Positions 61,013 through 64,000 of a stretch of DNA of 64,000 nucleotides are shown here, piece by piece. The DNA is from Jannaschia faecimaris (GTDB lineage Bacteria > Pseudomonadota > Alphaproteobacteria > Rhodobacterales > Rhodobacteraceae), in NCBI RefSeq assembly GCF_900107415.1, contig NZ_FNPX01000003.1, positions 186,001 through 250,000 of the forward strand, read 5' to 3'. A program made the translations under genes and the position numbers. The notes under the pieces are model-generated. The model saw nothing but the letters and a program-made list of their open reading frames with translations. It did no database searches and had not been told where the DNA came from. Within the stretch, counting starts at the first letter, position 1; each line of letters begins with the position of its first letter.

Positions 61013-62371
61013 ATGGAATTCGACTACGATCTCTTCGTCATTGGCGGGGGCTCCGGCGGGGTTCGCGCCGCGCGCCTGACCGCACAGGATGGCTACAAGG
61101 TCGCGCTGGCCGAAGAGAGCCGCATGGGCGGCACCTGCGTGATCAGAGGCTGCGTTCCGAAGAAGTTGATGGTCTTCGCCTCGGAATATCCGGAAGCCGT
61201 TGGCCTGGCGCGCGCCTATGGCTGGGACGCGAAGCTCGGGGATTTCGACTGGGGTGCCTTCAGCGGTCACCTGAACCGGGAACTGGACCGGCTGGAAGGC
61301 ATCTACGAGACCAATGCCGAAAGGGCCGGGGTCGAGATTTTCCATTCCCGCGCAACCGTTCAGGATGCCCATACGGTCATGTTGGCCGGCGGCAAGACTT
61401 TCACCGCCAAGCACATCCTGATCGCCGCCGGTGGCCGCCCAATCCGCCCTGACGTGGACGGGGGCGAATTGGGCATGGTGTCTGATGACGTGTTCAGCAT
61501 GAAGGAACTGCCGAAAAAGCTGCTGATTATCGGGGGCGGCTACATCGGATGCGAGATGGCTGGCATCTTCAACGGGCTGGGCGTCGAGACGTCCATGTTC
61601 ATTCGCGGAGCGCAGATACTCCGCGGCTTCGACGAAGAGGCGCGCGGCCACATCGCAGACAGCATGGAACGGCTTGGTGTGACCATCCACACCGGTTGTG
61701 CCCCTACGGAGATTGAGGCGCGCGGCGGGAAGATCTGGGTCAAGGGCTCCAACGGTCATCAGGAGGAGTACGACGACATCCTTTGGGCGACGGGCCGAAA
61801 GCCCAACACCGAGGGTTTGATCGCCGAGGATGTGGGCGTGAAGCTGGATCGCAAGGGTTCCATCTGCGTGGATGAGTATAGCCAGACCGATGTACCCTCG
61901 ATCTACGCGATCGGAGACATCACCGGTCGGGTCGAGCTGACGCCGGTCGCCATCCGCGAGGGCGTCGCCTTCCACGAAACAGTGTTCCGGGGCAACAAGA
62001 CGCCCGTTGACCACGAGCTGATCCCCACCGCTGTCTTCACCCAACCCGAGATGGGCACCGTCGGCCTGACGGAGGAAGAGGCCGTGGAGCAGGAGCCGAC
62101 GCTGGTCTACGCAAGCGCTTTCCGCCCGATGCAACAGGCCTTCGCCGGCGGGGAGGAACGCGTTCTATTCAAGATGCTCGTCAGCAAGGAGACGGATATG
62201 GTGCTGGGCGTCCACATCGTCGGCCCCGCCGCGGGCGAGATGATCCAGTTCGTCGGCGTCGCTCTCAAGATGGGCGCGACGAAGGCCGATTTCGACCGCA
62301 CCTGCGCGGTGCATCCGACCATGGCCGAGGAACTGGTAACCCTCAAGGAGCCTGTGCGCGTACTGGATTGA
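61013..62371 (+). CDS. gor: Glutathione-disulfide reductase
   Basis: Gor reduces GSSG with NADPH to keep the glutathione pool reduced. The 452-residue protein starts at the ATG at 61013. It has the FAD motif IGGGSGGVRAARLT, the redox-active GGTCVIRGCVPKK with Cys42 and Cys47, the NAD(P) motif IIGGGYIGCEMAG, an AIGDITGRVELTPVA FAD segment and the C-terminal CAVHPTMAEELVTLK with the catalytic His. The motif wording fits GR rather than mercuric or trypanothione reductase. Confidence 0.94.
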   Translation: MEFDYDLFVIGGGSGGVRAARLTAQDGYKVALAEESRMGGTCVIRGCVPKKLMVFASEYPEAVGLARAYGWDAKLGDFDWGAFSGHLNRELDRLEGIYETNAERAGVEIFHSRATVQDAHTVMLAGGKTFTAKHILIAAGGRPIRPDVDGGELGMVSDDVFSMKELPKKLLIIGGGYIGCEMAGIFNGLGVETSMFIRGAQILRGFDEEARGHIADSMERLGVTIHTGCAPTEIEARGGKIWVKGSNGHQEEYDDILWATGRKPNTEGLIAEDVGVKLDRKGSICVDEYSQTDVPSIYAIGDITGRVELTPVAIREGVAFHETVFRGNKTPVDHELIPTAVFTQPEMGTVGLTEEEAVEQEPTLVYASAFRPMQQAFAGGEERVLFKMLVSKETDMVLGVHIVGPAAGEMIQFVGVALKMGATKADFDRTCAVHPTMAEELVTLKEPVRVLD

Positions 62372-62550
62372 GCGGTGGTTTCACCGGCGGACAAGGCGGT
62401 CGCCAAGCCGTCTTGCGCCGCACAATCCGGGTGCCCGCGTCAAATCGCGCCGCCTTGCCGTGTCCGATGCCTGCCTTACCTGCTTGAACTTCCCTCTCGG
62501 GGGGCCAATGTTACACGGCAGCAATTGATTATGACGAAGGGACGATCCTG

Positions 62551-63717
62551 ATGGCAGGTAGCGGAGGCCCCTGGGGGGGCGGCGGCAATTCTGGCGGTGG
62601 CACCGGCGGCGATGATAATCGCGGCTCCGACCGCCCGGACGGCGGGCGCAGACCCCCGAACCGGGGGCAGCAAGGCGTGCCCGAGATCGACCAACTCGTC
62701 AAAAAGGGGCAGGATCAGCTCCGCGTCTTGATGGGCGGACGGGGCGGCGGTTCCGGTGGGGGCGGAAATGGAGGCGGCGGCTTCGAGATCAACCGTCCCA
62801 TGATCGGCATCGGCATCATTGCCTTGGTGGCGTTCTGGCTGTTTTCCAGCTTTTATACGGTCCGCCCCGAAGAACGGTCCGTCGAACTGTTTCTGGGCGA
62901 GTTTTCCAGTATCGGCGAGTCGGGGCTGAACTTTGCACCTTGGCCCGTGGTCAGCGCCGAGGTGATCGCGGTTACGACGGAACGCTCCGTCGACATCGGT
63001 CAAAACCGGGGCAGCCGCACCGAACAGGGTTTGATGCTGACGGGTGATGAAAACGTTGTGGACATCGACTTTCAGGTCGTCTGGAACATCACGGATCCAG
63101 CGATGTTCCTGTTCAACCTTGCGGCACCCGATGCTACCATTCGCGCGGTGTCAGAATCCGCCATGCGCGAGATTGTCGCGCGATCCCAGCTGGCACCTAT
63201 CCTCAACCGTGACCGAGGCATCATTGCCGACGAACTACGCGAGCTAATCCAGACAACGCTCGACAGCTACGATTCCGGGATGCAGGTCCTGCGGGTGAAC
63301 TTTGACCGGGCCGATCCGCCCGAAGAGGTGATCGACGCCTTCCGCGAAGTACAGGCCGCCGAGCAGGAGCGTGACCGTCTGCAGTCCGACGCTGACCGGT
63401 ATGCGAACCAGGTTCTGGCCGGCGCGCGCGGTGAAGCGGCTCAGCTTCTCGAAGAAGCCGAGGCGTATCGTGCCCGTGTCGTCAACGAAGCGACTGGTGA
63501 AGCGAGCCGTTTCACCGCCGTTCTGGGTGAATACGCCAATGCACCTGAAGTGACGCGCAAGCGTCTCTATCTCGAAACGATGGAGCAGGTGCTGGGCGAC
63601 GTAGACAAGATTATCATCGACAGCGACGTCGGCGGCGGCGGAGGACAGGGTATCGTCCCTTACCTGCCCCTTAACGAACTGCGCGGCGGCCGCGCGACCC
63701 AAGGGGGGTCCAACTGA
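62551..63717 (+). CDS. hflK: FtsH protease modulator HflK
   Basis: HflK with HflC forms a ring of prohibitin-like proteins that controls FtsH. The 388-residue protein has a Gly-rich, flexible N-terminal tail (residues 1-75), a membrane helix (MIGIGIIALVAFWLFSSFY, about 88-106), then the SPFH domain starting at VRPEERSVELFLGEF and ending with the coiled-coil segment QAAEQERDRLQSDADRYAN. The hflC start overlaps its stop (TGATG at 63715-63719), so both are co-translated. Confidence 0.95.
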   Translation: MAGSGGPWGGGGNSGGGTGGDDNRGSDRPDGGRRPPNRGQQGVPEIDQLVKKGQDQLRVLMGGRGGGSGGGGNGGGGFEINRPMIGIGIIALVAFWLFSSFYTVRPEERSVELFLGEFSSIGESGLNFAPWPVVSAEVIAVTTERSVDIGQNRGSRTEQGLMLTGDENVVDIDFQVVWNITDPAMFLFNLAAPDATIRAVSESAMREIVARSQLAPILNRDRGIIADELRELIQTTLDSYDSGMQVLRVNFDRADPPEEVIDAFREVQAAEQERDRLQSDADRYANQVLAGARGEAAQLLEEAEAYRARVVNEATGEASRFTAVLGEYANAPEVTRKRLYLETMEQVLGDVDKIIIDSDVGGGGGQGIVPYLPLNELRGGRATQGGSN

Positions 63718-64000
63718 TGAAACGCTCCGCACTTCTTCTGCCGATCGCGGCAGTCGCCCTTGCCCTGATTTTCTCGTCCCTTTTCGTAGTCGACGAACGT
63801 CAGAAGGCACTGGTCTTGCAGTTTGGTCGCGTCATTGACGTCAAGGAAGACCCCGGCCTGGCCTTCAAACTCCCCTTCATTCAGGAGGTCGTTTACTATG
63901 ACGACCGGATCCTGTCGCGCGACGTGGACCCGCTGGAAGTCACACCATCCGACGATCGTCGATTGGTCGTGGATGCCTTCGCGCGCTTCCGTATCACCGA
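63717..64000 (+). CDS. hflC: FtsH protease modulator HflC, N-terminal part (continues beyond the window)
   Basis: The ATG at 63717 shares a base with the hflK stop. The visible 94 residues give a short cytoplasmic start, a hydrophobic helix (ALLLPIAAVALALIFSSLFVV), then VDERQKALVLQFGRVIDV and KEDPGLAFKLPFIQEVVYYDDRIL, the start of the SPFH domain. These are the hallmark N-terminal blocks of HflC. The gene runs off the right edge. Confidence 0.94.
   Translation, partial: MKRSALLLPIAAVALALIFSSLFVVDERQKALVLQFGRVIDVKEDPGLAFKLPFIQEVVYYDDRILSRDVDPLEVTPSDDRRLVVDAFARFRIT

Noticed and set aside
1-64000. CRISPR arrays, rRNA, tRNA, integrases and complete insertion sequences
   Set aside because: Scanned by eye for regularly spaced repeats, T-loop motifs, transposase motifs and long terminal inverted repeats; none was convincing. 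A tRNAscan, minced or ISfinder run would be needed to be sure.

Overview
The window is about 64 kb of GC-rich, densely coding chromosomal DNA from an alphaproteobacterium, most likely a member of the Rhodobacterales (Roseobacter group). This rests on the gene content and order: an Irr-type Fur regulator divergent from fabA, yajC-secD-secF with an Mth938-like gene nearby, secG-pyrG, rpiA-gor-hflK-hflC, a small Flp-like protein family with a VDWVVLTA-type core, DUF2842 next to purA, and FAD-dependent ThyX. No rRNA, tRNA, CRISPR array, intact insertion sequence or integrase was recognised. Gene assignments come from reading the translations; no database search was run.

Layout. 1-3.7 kb: end of fdhD, then mobA, mobB and a MoeA with an extra N-terminal domain, together a molybdenum-cofactor block. 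3.8-5.9 kb: two dehydrogenases (beta-hydroxyacid type and a D-xylose-dehydrogenase-like SDR) and the Irr-like regulator. 6.1-9.5 kb: fabA, fabB and fabI for unsaturated fatty acid synthesis, interrupted by an orphan P-loop kinase-like gene. 9.7-13.8 kb: Flp-like protein, haloacid dehalogenase, hydrolase, serine/threonine dehydratase and an MFS efflux protein. 13.9-17.1 kb: pcaB, pcaD and pobA for 4-hydroxybenzoate/protocatechuate catabolism, without the ring-cleavage genes. 17.2-19.6 kb: zinc alcohol dehydrogenase coupled to an enolase-superfamily enzyme. 20.3-28.6 kb: RNA helicase, OsmC, uncharacterised genes, RF3, a decayed flavin-binding pseudogene, an SDR lacking the catalytic lysine, an RsmC-like methyltransferase and ClpS. 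28.7-37.9 kb: HAD hydrolase, SerS, YajC-SecD-SecF, TauE/SafE permease, two more Flp-like proteins flanking an Mth938 protein, a glyoxalase-family protein and ThyX.

37.96-39.3 kb is the most foreign-looking part: two AT-rich, overlapping genes, one encoding a two-helix membrane protein with a GAF-like domain and the other a Panacea/SocA-type domain protein. This is my best candidate for an undescribed two-gene toxin-antitoxin or defence module. 39.3-48.6 kb is an amine or amino-acid uptake and gamma-glutamylation block: an FAD oxidase, two glutamine-synthetase-like ligases, a class I amidotransferase, a DMT transporter and a polar-amino-acid ABC transporter with a small unknown gene embedded in it.

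48.7-64 kb is mostly housekeeping: TerB-like, DUF1330, RlmJ, MipA/OmpV, PhzF, PyrG, SecG, PurA, DUF2842, an 836-residue acidic protein with conserved-looking ends, thiamine pyrophosphokinase, RpiA, glutathione reductase, HflK and the start of HflC. Four stretches with no recognisable gene (19.56-20.25, 23.48-23.78, 34.58-35.07 and 55.97-56.65 kb) are noted in the feature list.
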